This document shows positions 50,828-59,443 of a stretch of DNA of 64,000 nt, in pieces. Position 1 is the first letter of the stretch. The number at the start of each line of letters is the position of its first letter. The stretch lies in assembly GCA_030430205.1 (NCBI GenBank), contig JAUIGE010000006.1, positions 124,001 through 188,000 on the forward strand, read 5' to 3'. Under the pieces are notes generated by a model. It did no database searches and was not told where the DNA came from. It was given only the letters and a program-made list of their open reading frames with translations. Made by a program: the position numbers and the translations under genes. Source of the stretch: Bacteroidia bacterium. Lineage in GTDB: Bacteria; Bacteroidota; Bacteroidia; J057.

Positions 50828-51298
50828 ATGTCAGACGGAACAAACAAAGAAAAAGACATTTTGAAGGACCTGGGCGAAGGCTTGTCAGCCTTTGGACAAC
50901 GGGTAGGCCGCAAGATGAACGAAATTGTGGATAGCTTCTCTGGAGATGAGTCTACCAGAGATGGCGAAGTGCATGTGGCTACCGACGTATATGCCACCCG
51001 GACACACTATATTATTGAAATAGAGTTACCAGGTGTAGATAAAAAAGATGTGAAAATATCTGCACAGGATGAGATTCTCACTGTGAAAGGAGAAAAGAAA
51101 GCCAGTGACAACTCAGGACAATCTGTGATGAGGGAACGCCGCTATGGCAGCTTCATCCGCAGTTTTGAACTGCCCCTGGATATTGAAATGGAAAACATCA
51201 AAGCGCAATTCAATGCGGGTATGCTTTCCATCAAATTTCCCAAAAAGAATGTTGAACCAGACGAAGAAGCAGAACAAACGACCATTGATATAGAGTAG
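50828..51298 (+). CDS. Small heat-shock protein (Hsp20/IbpA family)
   Basis: 156 residues. The alpha-crystallin domain spans about 50-140: VATDVYATRTHYIIEIELPGVDKKDVKISAQDEILTVKGEKK, RERRYGSFIRSFELPLDIEMENIKAQFNAGMLSIKFPK with the A-x-x-x-x-G-x-L signature. An N-terminal helix and an acidic tail complete it. It is an ATP-independent holdase that hands clients to DnaK, which is encoded next. Confidence 0.92.
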   Translation: MSDGTNKEKDILKDLGEGLSAFGQRVGRKMNEIVDSFSGDESTRDGEVHVATDVYATRTHYIIEIELPGVDKKDVKISAQDEILTVKGEKKASDNSGQSVMRERRYGSFIRSFELPLDIEMENIKAQFNAGMLSIKFPKKNVEPDEEAEQTTIDIE

Positions 51299-51307
51299 GA
51301 TAAGAAT

Positions 51308-51369
51308 AGTTTCGGGTTCCGGGTTTTGCGTTCCGGGTTAACTCGAAACACGAAACCCAAAACTCGAAA
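51308..51369. repeat. Heptamer palindrome, element E, between hsp20 and dnaK
   Basis: Forward 7-mers AGTTTCG, GGTTCCG, GGTTTTG, CGTTCCG (51308-51335), centre GGTTAA, then CTCGAAA, CACGAAA, CCCAAAA, CTCGAAA (51342-51369). The GTTAAC centre is shared with the array upstream of prfA, and the turn CTCGAAACACGAAACC nearly matches element A. It ends 28 bp before the dnaK ATG. Confidence 0.9.
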
Positions 51370-51397
51370 CAACAAATACATAAACTTTAACCATATA

Positions 51398-53305
51398 ATG
51401 AGCAAAATAATAGGAATAGACTTAGGCACCACGAACTCATGTGTTGCTGTCATGGAGGGTAACGAGCCAGTGGTGATCGTTAACTCTGAAGGAAAACGTA
51501 CTACGCCATCTGTGGTGGCTTTCACCAAAGATGGTGAGCGCATCGTAGGTGAGCAAGCCAAGCGCCAGGCGCTTGCCAATCCCATCAACACCATTCGCTC
51601 TATCAAGCGATTCATGGGCCAGAACTACAACGAGGCCGTTGATGAAGGCAAAAACGTATCTTACGAAATTGCCAAAGGCAATAACAACATGGCAGTAGCC
51701 AAGATCGAAGATCGCAACTACACGCCACAGGAGATTTCAGCGATGATCCTTCAGAAAATGAAGAAGACTGCTGAAGACTATCTCGGTTATGAAGTAAAAG
51801 AAGCGGTGATCACCGTGCCTGCCTACTTCAATGACGCCCAGCGTAATGCGACCAAGGAAGCTGGCCAGATCGCAGGTCTGGAAGTAAAAAGGATCATCAA
51901 TGAGCCTACTGCTGCTGCCCTGGCCTACGGCCTCGACAAGCAGGACAAATCCATGAAAATCGCGGTCTTTGACCTCGGTGGTGGTACCTTTGACATCTCC
52001 GTACTCGAACTCGACGGCGGTATGTTTGAAGTACTTTCTACCAATGGTGATACCCACCTCGGTGGTGACAACTTCGACCAGGTGATCATCGACTGGTTGA
52101 ACGATATGTTCAAAAAAGAACATGGCGTTGACCTGAAATCTGATCCCAAATCGCTTCAGCGCATGAAAGAAGCTGCGGAAACAGCCAAAATTGAGCTTTC
52201 CAATGCTTCCAGCACGACCATCAACCTGCCTTATATCCACATGGATAAATCAGGTCCCAAACACCTCGAAGTCGAGCTAAGCCGCGCCAAATTTGAGCAA
52301 CTGGCTGATACCCTTTTCGAGCGTTGCCTGAAGCCTTGTGTGGCTGCTTTGAAAGCTGCCAAACTGGATGTGAATGACATCCATGAAGTGATCCTGGTAG
52401 GAGGTTCTACCCGTATCCCCAAGGTACAGGAAATTGTAAAAGAGCTCTTCAAGCGCGAGCCTAACAGAAGTGTAAACCCTGACGAGGTAGTAGCGATCGG
52501 TGCTTCTATCCAGGGCGGAGTGCTTTCGGGTGATGTAAAAGGTGTGCTTTTGCTGGATGTGACGCCTCTTTCTCTCGGTATTGAGACTTTGGGTGGCGTT
52601 TTCACCAAGCTGGTTGATGCCAATACCACCATCCCAACCCGAAAAGTAGAAGAATTTTCTACAGCGGCTGACAGCCAGACTTCTGTTGAGATACACGTCC
52701 TCCAGGGCGAACGCTCCATGGCTGCGGACAACCGCACCCTGGGTAAGTTTCACCTCGATGGCCTGCCCCCTGCACCCCGTGGCATTCCGAAAATCGAAGT
52801 TACCTTCGACATCGACGCCAACGGTATCCTGAATGTAAACGCCCGTGACAAAGCCACCGGCAAAGAGCAAAAGATTCGCATTGAGGCTTCTACAGGCCTT
52901 TCCGATGACGAAATCGCGCGCATGAAGACTGAGGCTGCCACCAATGCAGATGCCGACAAAGCACGCAAGGAGGAAGTTGAAAAAATCAACCAGGCTGATG
53001 GCTTGATTTTCCAGACGGAAAAACAACTCACGGAATATGGCGACAAATTGTCAGCCAATTACAAAGAGGCCATTGAAAACAGCCTCAAAGAGTTGAAAGA
53101 GGCACATGCCGCCAAAGATATAGCGAAAATAGATGCTGCTACCGCAGCCCTGAATGCCGCATGGCAGCAGGCTTCTACGGAGATGTATCAGGCACAGGAG
53201 CAGGCAGGAGCTGCTGATCCTTCTGCCAATGGCGCTGCAGGCGGAGAAGCTGATCCAGAGCCCAATGCTACTGAAGTAGAATTTGAAGAAGTAGACGACA
53301 AGTAA
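51398..53305 (+). CDS. dnaK: Chaperone DnaK (Hsp70)
   Basis: 635 residues. Nucleotide-binding domain: [18 protein letters not shown], phosphate loops [14 protein letters not shown] and [16 protein letters not shown]. Linker [16 protein letters not shown]. Substrate-binding domain with [20 protein letters not shown], lid helices, and an acidic tail ([10 protein letters not shown]). ATP-driven folding chaperone. The start at 51398 gives [15 protein letters not shown]; the longer frame only reads the repeat. dnaJ and grpE are not nearby; hsp20 precedes it. Confidence 0.98.
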   Translation: MSKIIGIDLGTTNSCVAVMEGNEPVVIVNSEGKRTTPSVVAFTKDGERIVGEQAKRQALANPINTIRSIKRFMGQNYNEAVDEGKNVSYEIAKGNNNMAVAKIEDRNYTPQEISAMILQKMKKTAEDYLGYEVKEAVITVPAYFNDAQRNATKEAGQIAGLEVKRIINEPTAAALAYGLDKQDKSMKIAVFDLGGGTFDISVLELDGGMFEVLSTNGDTHLGGDNFDQVIIDWLNDMFKKEHGVDLKSDPKSLQRMKEAAETAKIELSNASSTTINLPYIHMDKSGPKHLEVELSRAKFEQLADTLFERCLKPCVAALKAAKLDVNDIHEVILVGGSTRIPKVQEIVKELFKREPNRSVNPDEVVAIGASIQGGVLSGDVKGVLLLDVTPLSLGIETLGGVFTKLVDANTTIPTRKVEEFSTAADSQTSVEIHVLQGERSMAADNRTLGKFHLDGLPPAPRGIPKIEVTFDIDANGILNVNARDKATGKEQKIRIEASTGLSDDEIARMKTEAATNADADKARKEEVEKINQADGLIFQTEKQLTEYGDKLSANYKEAIENSLKELKEAHAAKDIAKIDAATAALNAAWQQASTEMYQAQEQAGAADPSANGAAGGEADPEPNATEVEFEEVDDK

Positions 53306-53324
53306 GATTGTCTGTTGATAGAAA

Positions 53325-53368
53325 AATAGGTTTACTAAACGTTGAGGTTTGGTAAACCTATTTTTTTT
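53325..53368. terminator. Bidirectional terminator between dnaK and the T9SS genes
   Basis: AATAGGTTTACTAAAC (53325-53340) and GTTTGGTAAACCTATT (53347-53362) form a 16-bp stem with one mismatched or wobble pair and a 6-nt loop. T8 follows on the plus strand and GAAAAA precedes it, so it serves dnaK best and possibly both sides. Confidence 0.88.
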
Positions 53369-56363
53369 ACCGGATCAGGGTCATCGTTCCCTGCAAATGG
53401 CTGACGGTATTCACATCCGTAAAGTAGCTCAGCGTATAGACATACACCCCTTCCGGGCAGCTCTGCCCTTTAAAAGTCCCGTCCCAGCCTGGAAAAGGAT
53501 TTTCACTTTGGTACACCCTCTCTCCCCATCTGTTATAAATCGTCAATTCATAACGGATGATTTCCGGTCTGAAGGAAGGGCCAAAAAAATCATTTATCCC
53601 ATCTGAATTGGGGGAAAATGCCGAAGGCATAAATACCAACGGACTGCAATTGCTCATGCGAGCCTGCGTTGAAGCAGAAGAGGTACAGCCGTGAATGTCC
53701 GTGACTTCCAGTGAATATACCCCCGCAGAATCCACCCAGCGGATTCCCTCATCCCAACCATCCATCCAGCTATAGCTGCGAAAACTATCGCTGCGCGCAT
53801 CCAGGGGACTGGCTTTTTCCCGACAATAAATCAACTCCCCGGGAAGGCTTAGCTGAATCGCGTCATATTGGAGAATGCGAATTTCTCCCTGCTTTTCGCA
53901 GCCGTTTTCATCCATGGTGTGAAGTTGGAAGATGCCTTCTTCTTCAAACAAACGCTCAGCTCCCTCCGGGCCGTCGGCCCAGAGATAGAAGGCAATGCCT
54001 TCAGTAGTGGCGTCTACTTGCAGGCTTTCGCCTGTGCAGAGGCTGTCCTGCGCCTGCAGCGCGAGGGGCGGTGTGTCGGGATAGTGGAGTACCTCCACGG
54101 TATCGCGGCCTATGCAGCCGAGGGCGTCTTTGGCTTCGAGGATGAAGCGGCCCGCCGCTTGAAAATTGCGCATAGCGCCCTGGGGGCCGTCGGCCCATTG
54201 ATAGCCGGCGTAGCCGGCGGTGCTGGCATCTATGCGGGTACTTTCTCCTTTACAAAAGAAAAGTGAATCGGTTATTCCCAATTTGACTGGCGGGAGCATA
54301 CTGATTTCTACACTATCTCTGAAGACCCTGCCACAACTGTCCTCCACTTCCACCCAGTACAAACCCGCTGCTGACAACAGCAACCTTTCAGCTGTACTTC
54401 CATCATTCCAGCGGATGCTCCCCTCTCCTTTTTGGGCTGACAGCCACAGACTCCCCCCCGCACAGAGGGCGGTATCCGGGCCCAAATCGGGCATGTATAG
54501 CAAGGGCTTGTCCCTGATTTCGATGGTGTCGCTGTTGATACAGCCCCAGATGCTGTCGGTCAGCTGCAGCCAATAGCTGCCTGTCTGGCGGATGACCACT
54601 TTCGGCTCTATACTTCCATCAAACCACAAAAGGTGGCTGCCTTGCAGATGACCCATATCCAGGATCATCGAATCCCTGCACAGACCCCGGGCAGGGCCGA
54701 GCTCCACAGTTGGAAGGGGCTTCACGTCTATCGTCAGGGTATCATAATATTTGCCGCAAGCATTTTCCAATATGCCGATGATGTCGATCGGGCCTGCCTG
54801 CTGTGGGCTGAAATAGAGGGTATCACCATGCTGTACATGGGTGGTATCGCCCAGGATGCTATAGCTAAAACCGTAGGTTCCGATGGTACAATGCGGCCAA
54901 ACGCGGATTTCTTCCCCCAGGCAGGGCGTTGATTTACTGACTTTGATTTTCAGGCGATCATTGGTGTAGCGCCCAGTGATATAGGTCGGTAGGTTTTGGC
55001 TGCGGAAATAAAAATTATTGGGGTACATCACGCCCTGTAGCGTGAAGTTGCAGCCGATTCCCGGCACATTGGGGAAACTGATGTAGGCCAAAAATGAGGA
55101 AGAAGAATTGACAATATAAATGCGCCCATCAGGCCCCAACTCCATCCTATAGCCAAAAAAATTGCCTACCAGCCCTCCTGTATTTATCACTGTAGCAGAA
55201 TTCAGGACATGGGAGGGCACGGGCACAGATAAATCCAATTGCACAATGCGGCCAAAAATATCGGAGAGGTACAACAGTTGGTTGTTGCTGGAAAACTCCA
55301 TCCCCAAAGTCAATAAATTTTGCAGGGGTGTCATATCCGCAAAAAACTGAAATTGCCCGTTTTGATTATCAAATTCATTCAAGGTTAAGCCCGCAGTCAT
55401 CCAGCGGCCATCATGTGAAAACTTTATCAAATAGGGCTCTGTAGGGACAGGAGTCGTATTCAGAGGCCCCTGCACCCCCTGATCTGTTATCAAAAAGGAT
55501 TTGATGTTGAATTGGTTGCCCGGTTGCATTATCGTTCTCACACCTGCGAGCAACCAAACATCTTTGCCATTCGCATGATAAACAGCATCCATGTTTTCCA
55601 TATTGGTCACGGTCACCAGGATGTTTTTTTGAAAAGGAACAACATCTCCCAGGCCACCAGCCAGCCGCATATCAATCTTGCTATAGCGCAAACCATTGAG
55701 GTTTTGATTTTCGAGCGCATCGAGGGTGAACAGATAATACACCTCCGGATCAGCAGGATCCGGAAATGCCAGACTTCCCTGTCGGGTGGAGTAATGCCCC
55801 AATATCCCTCTTCCATTAGGCATGACCTGGTGGTTTTTGTTCCAGATGGTGGTGCCATTGGTATAAAAAAGCAAATTGCCTGCGTCATCACTCATCGTGA
55901 CACTGGATTCAATAAAGGAACCCGATCCCCCCACCCAGGACTGCCCTGTCAGTTTTCCTGCCACGTAGCAACTCACAGGCGCTGTGTGAAAATCCAGCAT
56001 AAGGCTGTCTTCCATCTCCCAATACATCTTTTGATTTTCATCATACTCCCCGCAGCCTCCTACAGTCAGTGTCCAAATAGCAGACGTATCCTGGCAATTG
56101 CCATTATTCACGATGAGTTGAATCTGGTAGCTTCCCTTTTGGGTAGGCTGAAATGAAAAGCTGGGATTGGCTCCGCTTACCACGCCATCTACTATCCATT
56201 GATAGCCCATAGACCCGGCAGGTCCTGTGAGAAAAAGTACATCATTGGGCATGAGGAAGTTTTTCCAACCGCTGATTTGTGCAGGCGGGTTACAGCCCGT
56301 TTGAGATTTTGCACAAAAAAGAAAAGCGATCAAAAAAACCCATAGCAGCCCCGTTTTTTTCAT
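53367..56363 (-). CDS. Large T9SS type B (gliding-motility C-terminal) cargo protein, paralog 2
   Basis: About 998 residues. The signal peptide (MKKTGLLWVFLIAFLFCAKSQ) is followed by a PKD-like domain (CNPPAQISGWKNFLMPND). A six-to-seven-blade propeller-like region (about 115-465, with TNGTTIWNKNHQVMPNG and FSHDGRWMTAGL) comes next, then a chain of Ig-like units with repeated 'PLPTVELG', 'WNDGSTAERLLLSAAGLYWVEVEDSCG' and 'QVDATTEGIAFYLWADGPEG'. The C terminus FMPSAFSPNSDGIND...GQSCPEGVYVYTLSYF is the type B (CHU_C) sorting domain. It is 1 to 13 bp downstream of its paralog. Likely a cell-surface or secreted adhesin. Confidence 0.85.
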   Translation of the reverse strand: MKKTGLLWVFLIAFLFCAKSQTGCNPPAQISGWKNFLMPNDVLFLTGPAGSMGYQWIVDGVVSGANPSFSFQPTQKGSYQIQLIVNNGNCQDTSAIWTLTVGGCGEYDENQKMYWEMEDSLMLDFHTAPVSCYVAGKLTGQSWVGGSGSFIESSVTMSDDAGNLLFYTNGTTIWNKNHQVMPNGRGILGHYSTRQGSLAFPDPADPEVYYLFTLDALENQNLNGLRYSKIDMRLAGGLGDVVPFQKNILVTVTNMENMDAVYHANGKDVWLLAGVRTIMQPGNQFNIKSFLITDQGVQGPLNTTPVPTEPYLIKFSHDGRWMTAGLTLNEFDNQNGQFQFFADMTPLQNLLTLGMEFSSNNQLLYLSDIFGRIVQLDLSVPVPSHVLNSATVINTGGLVGNFFGYRMELGPDGRIYIVNSSSSFLAYISFPNVPGIGCNFTLQGVMYPNNFYFRSQNLPTYITGRYTNDRLKIKVSKSTPCLGEEIRVWPHCTIGTYGFSYSILGDTTHVQHGDTLYFSPQQAGPIDIIGILENACGKYYDTLTIDVKPLPTVELGPARGLCRDSMILDMGHLQGSHLLWFDGSIEPKVVIRQTGSYWLQLTDSIWGCINSDTIEIRDKPLLYMPDLGPDTALCAGGSLWLSAQKGEGSIRWNDGSTAERLLLSAAGLYWVEVEDSCGRVFRDSVEISMLPPVKLGITDSLFFCKGESTRIDASTAGYAGYQWADGPQGAMRNFQAAGRFILEAKDALGCIGRDTVEVLHYPDTPPLALQAQDSLCTGESLQVDATTEGIAFYLWADGPEGAERLFEEEGIFQLHTMDENGCEKQGEIRILQYDAIQLSLPGELIYCREKASPLDARSDSFRSYSWMDGWDEGIRWVDSAGVYSLEVTDIHGCTSSASTQARMSNCSPLVFMPSAFSPNSDGINDFFGPSFRPEIIRYELTIYNRWGERVYQSENPFPGWDGTFKGQSCPEGVYVYTLSYFTDVNTVSHLQGTMTLIR

Positions 56364-56376
56364 GCTAAAAGCCATT

Positions 56377-59300
56377 TTATCGAATCAAAGTTACTGTACC
56401 TTGACGGTGGCTAACTGACGGCATATCAGTGTAATAGGTCAAGGAATACACATAGACACCCTCCGGACAACTCTGGCCTTTGTACTTCCCATCCCAGCCA
56501 GGAAATGGGTCCTGGCTTTGGAAAACAACTGTGCCCCACCGGTCAAATATCCGCAGATCGTAGCCTCTAATCCCTTCCTGCCAGGAAGGCCCGAAATAAT
56601 CGTTGATGCCGTCGGCATTGGGTGTAAATGCCGATGGCATGAAAGAGAGAGGACGGCATACAGAAAAACGAACTTCTGCGAAAGCCTCCGAAAAACAATG
56701 ATGGATGTCCTCCATCCGAACGCTATACCTGCCCGCCGAATCTACTTCGCGGACAGGCGCTGTCAAACCATCATGCCATAAATAGGCCAAAAAGCTGTCA
56801 GATCTCAGATCTATGGTCGCGGGTTCATTTTTACAAAAGAAATAGATGTCCGGAATGTCCAGGCTGATGGCTTCAAAGCTGCGGATCAGGATTTCCGCCT
56901 CCGTCGGACAACCCTGCTTGTCCAGGGCCATGAGGGTATATTTTCCCGCTTCGCGGATGTTTCTGACGGGATTTTCCGGGCCATCGGCCCAGCTGTAGAA
57001 GGCTATGCCTTCCGTGGTCGCATCTAGCCGAAGGCTCTCTCCCTTGCAGAGAGAATCTATCTTTGCGAGCTGCAAAACCGGTGGATCCGCATGCTGGATG
57101 ACATCCAGCGTATCGAGAAAGATGCAGCCTGCATTGTCTTTTGTTTCTACCACAAAATGCCCTGGCGAATTGAAAGTGCGGACATTTCCCTGAAATCCGT
57201 CATCCCAGTTATACCCGCTCAAAGCCGGAGACCCCACATCTATGCTTACTTCTTCTTTTGGGCAAAAGAAAAGCGAATCTACCAGCGCCCGGGAGGCAGG
57301 CAGCTTTATTTCTACAAAAATGCTATCTCTCATGCGATGCCCACAACTATCGCTGACCTCTACCCAATAGAGGCCTGTACTTGCCGCAAGCATGGCTTCG
57401 GCGCTGCTGCCATCCTGCCAACGAAGCTTCCCTTCGCCTTTTTGGGCTTGCAAAAGCAAGCTTCCCCCCGCACATAAGGAAGTATCTGAGCCCAGCTCAG
57501 GCATAAATAAAAGCGGTTTGGCGAGGATATGGATGCTATCTGAGGCGGTGCAGCCCATCTGGGCTTCGGTAAACTGAAGCCAGTAAGTTCCTGTCGTTTT
57601 TATCTGAAAAAAAGGCTGTCTGCTGTTGTCGGACCACAAAAATTGTCCTGGCTGCAGCTGCCGCATATCCAGCAGCAGGGAGTCATTGCAAAGGGCCTGG
57701 TCCGGGCCGAGATCAAATCCCGGCAATGGCTGTACATCCACCCACAGGGTGTCCTCATAGATGCCGCAGGCATTTTCCAATCTGCCGATAATCGCCAGGC
57801 GACCTGGCTGGGTTGGCGTAAAATGAATCAGGGTATCACCTGACATCTCATGGGTGCTGTCGCCCGCGATATGGTAGGAAAAGCCGTAAGTCCCGATGGT
57901 ATATTCAGGCCATACCCTGATGCTGTCACCCACACAGGGCGTGGAGTCATGGGTGGTGATTTTCAGGCGTTTATTGGTGTAGCGCCCACTCAGGTAGGTG
58001 GGCAGGCTCCAGCTTTTCCAGGCGGGATGTCGGGGCAAGGCAATGCCGTTCAGCACATAGTTGGCACCAGGTCCCTGCTGGTTGGGGTTATCGATATAGG
58101 CCATCGCACTGCTTAAGCGATGGGTTGCATAGATTTTGTCATCTGGACCCAATTCCAGCCTGGCCGCATATACGGGCGGCGGGAAGGTCAAACTCTGGTA
58201 CACAGGGGTAGCAGATTGGAGAATGCCCGAGGGATTACCCGAGCTCAAATCCAATTGCATCACAGTAGAAATGCCCAATATAAAGTACAGCTTGCTGTTA
58301 TCGGAGGAAAACTCTATCGCGCTGGGATAAGGAAAGACCACAGATGACAAATCCATAAAGTACTGGAGCTGCCCTGTTTGATTATCAAAGTGAAATAAAG
58401 TCTTGCTCGCCACGAACCATTTCCCATCATGGGAAAACTTCAAAAAGCCTGGGAATATAGGGCTGTTATTGATTTGTAATGGATAATGAGTAGGTGAGGA
58501 TACGCCTGATTCAGAAATCAAATAGGTCTGGAGTTCATAATCATTGGCAAGGAAGGAGTCTTTGGCAGCTGCCACAAGCCACACATCACGCCCGTTGGCG
58601 TGGTAGGTAGCATCCATATTTTCTGTGTTGGTGGTATCCAACAGTATGTTTTTGCTCGTCGCTACCACATCTCCCAGCCCGCCGCGCAGGCGCATATCAA
58701 TGAGCGAATAACGCAAGCCATTGGCATAGAGGTTTTCCCCCGCATCCAGCGTAAAAATGTAATAACGAGCTATATGAGCCGGATCGGGAAATGCCAGAAC
58801 TCCTTCCATGGAAGAAAAATGTCCCATCAGGCCTGTCCCATTGGGCATGAGCTGGTGGTTTTTATCCCAAACCAAATTGCCATTCGAAGAAAACAGCAAC
58901 TCGCCCACATCATCACACATGCTGGCGCTTGCTTCCAAATATGCCCCCCGGTAAAAGGGTCCGGGCAGGACCATTCCATGCATACCACCACCCCGCGTAT
59001 AGTTGGGCCCGCCGGGCAGAAAATCAAATATCATGCTGTCTTCCAGCACCCAGATCATCTTTTGATTTTGGTCATATTCCCCACAACCGGCTACCTGTAG
59101 CTCACGCATATCTGAGGTATCCTGGCAACTTCCATTGTCGACGATAAGCTGGATAAAATAACTGCCTCTCTGCGGGGACTGGAAGGAAAAAGTCGCATTG
59201 GTTCCTCGCGGAAAGCCATTCACAAACCATTGGTAGCCAAGGGCGCCCGCAGGTCCGCTCAGGATGAGGATGTGATTGGGGAATAAGAAATTTTTCCAAC

Positions 59301-59400
59301 CGCTGATGGTAGCGGGGGGGCTACAGGCCTGGACATTTTTTGCTAAACTAAAAGCACATAGCAAAATGCCAAGCTTAAGAAGCAAGTGGATTCTTTCCAT
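56377..59400 (-). CDS. Large T9SS type B cargo protein, paralog 1
   Basis: About 1007 residues, the same architecture as the next gene: signal peptide (MERIHLLLKLGILLCAFSLAKNVQA), PKD-like CSPPATISGWKNFLFPNHI, propeller-like region (SSNGNLVWDKNHQLMPNG, FSHDGKWFVASK), Ig-like chain (WQDGSSAEAMLAASTGLYWVEVSDSCG, RLDATTEGIAFYSWADGPEN), and the type B end FMPSAFTPNADGINDYFGPS...GQSCPEGVYVYSLTYY. The start at 59400 begins the signal peptide; upstream Met codons are rejected. It is followed almost without a gap by the paralog, so both arose by tandem duplication and are probably cotranscribed. Confidence 0.85.
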   Translation of the reverse strand: MERIHLLLKLGILLCAFSLAKNVQACSPPATISGWKNFLFPNHILILSGPAGALGYQWFVNGFPRGTNATFSFQSPQRGSYFIQLIVDNGSCQDTSDMRELQVAGCGEYDQNQKMIWVLEDSMIFDFLPGGPNYTRGGGMHGMVLPGPFYRGAYLEASASMCDDVGELLFSSNGNLVWDKNHQLMPNGTGLMGHFSSMEGVLAFPDPAHIARYYIFTLDAGENLYANGLRYSLIDMRLRGGLGDVVATSKNILLDTTNTENMDATYHANGRDVWLVAAAKDSFLANDYELQTYLISESGVSSPTHYPLQINNSPIFPGFLKFSHDGKWFVASKTLFHFDNQTGQLQYFMDLSSVVFPYPSAIEFSSDNSKLYFILGISTVMQLDLSSGNPSGILQSATPVYQSLTFPPPVYAARLELGPDDKIYATHRLSSAMAYIDNPNQQGPGANYVLNGIALPRHPAWKSWSLPTYLSGRYTNKRLKITTHDSTPCVGDSIRVWPEYTIGTYGFSYHIAGDSTHEMSGDTLIHFTPTQPGRLAIIGRLENACGIYEDTLWVDVQPLPGFDLGPDQALCNDSLLLDMRQLQPGQFLWSDNSRQPFFQIKTTGTYWLQFTEAQMGCTASDSIHILAKPLLFMPELGSDTSLCAGGSLLLQAQKGEGKLRWQDGSSAEAMLAASTGLYWVEVSDSCGHRMRDSIFVEIKLPASRALVDSLFFCPKEEVSIDVGSPALSGYNWDDGFQGNVRTFNSPGHFVVETKDNAGCIFLDTLDVIQHADPPVLQLAKIDSLCKGESLRLDATTEGIAFYSWADGPENPVRNIREAGKYTLMALDKQGCPTEAEILIRSFEAISLDIPDIYFFCKNEPATIDLRSDSFLAYLWHDGLTAPVREVDSAGRYSVRMEDIHHCFSEAFAEVRFSVCRPLSFMPSAFTPNADGINDYFGPSWQEGIRGYDLRIFDRWGTVVFQSQDPFPGWDGKYKGQSCPEGVYVYSLTYYTDMPSVSHRQGTVTLIR

Positions 59401-59443
59401 ATCACAAGCAATAAGAGCAATAGGAAAGATATACATTTTAAAC

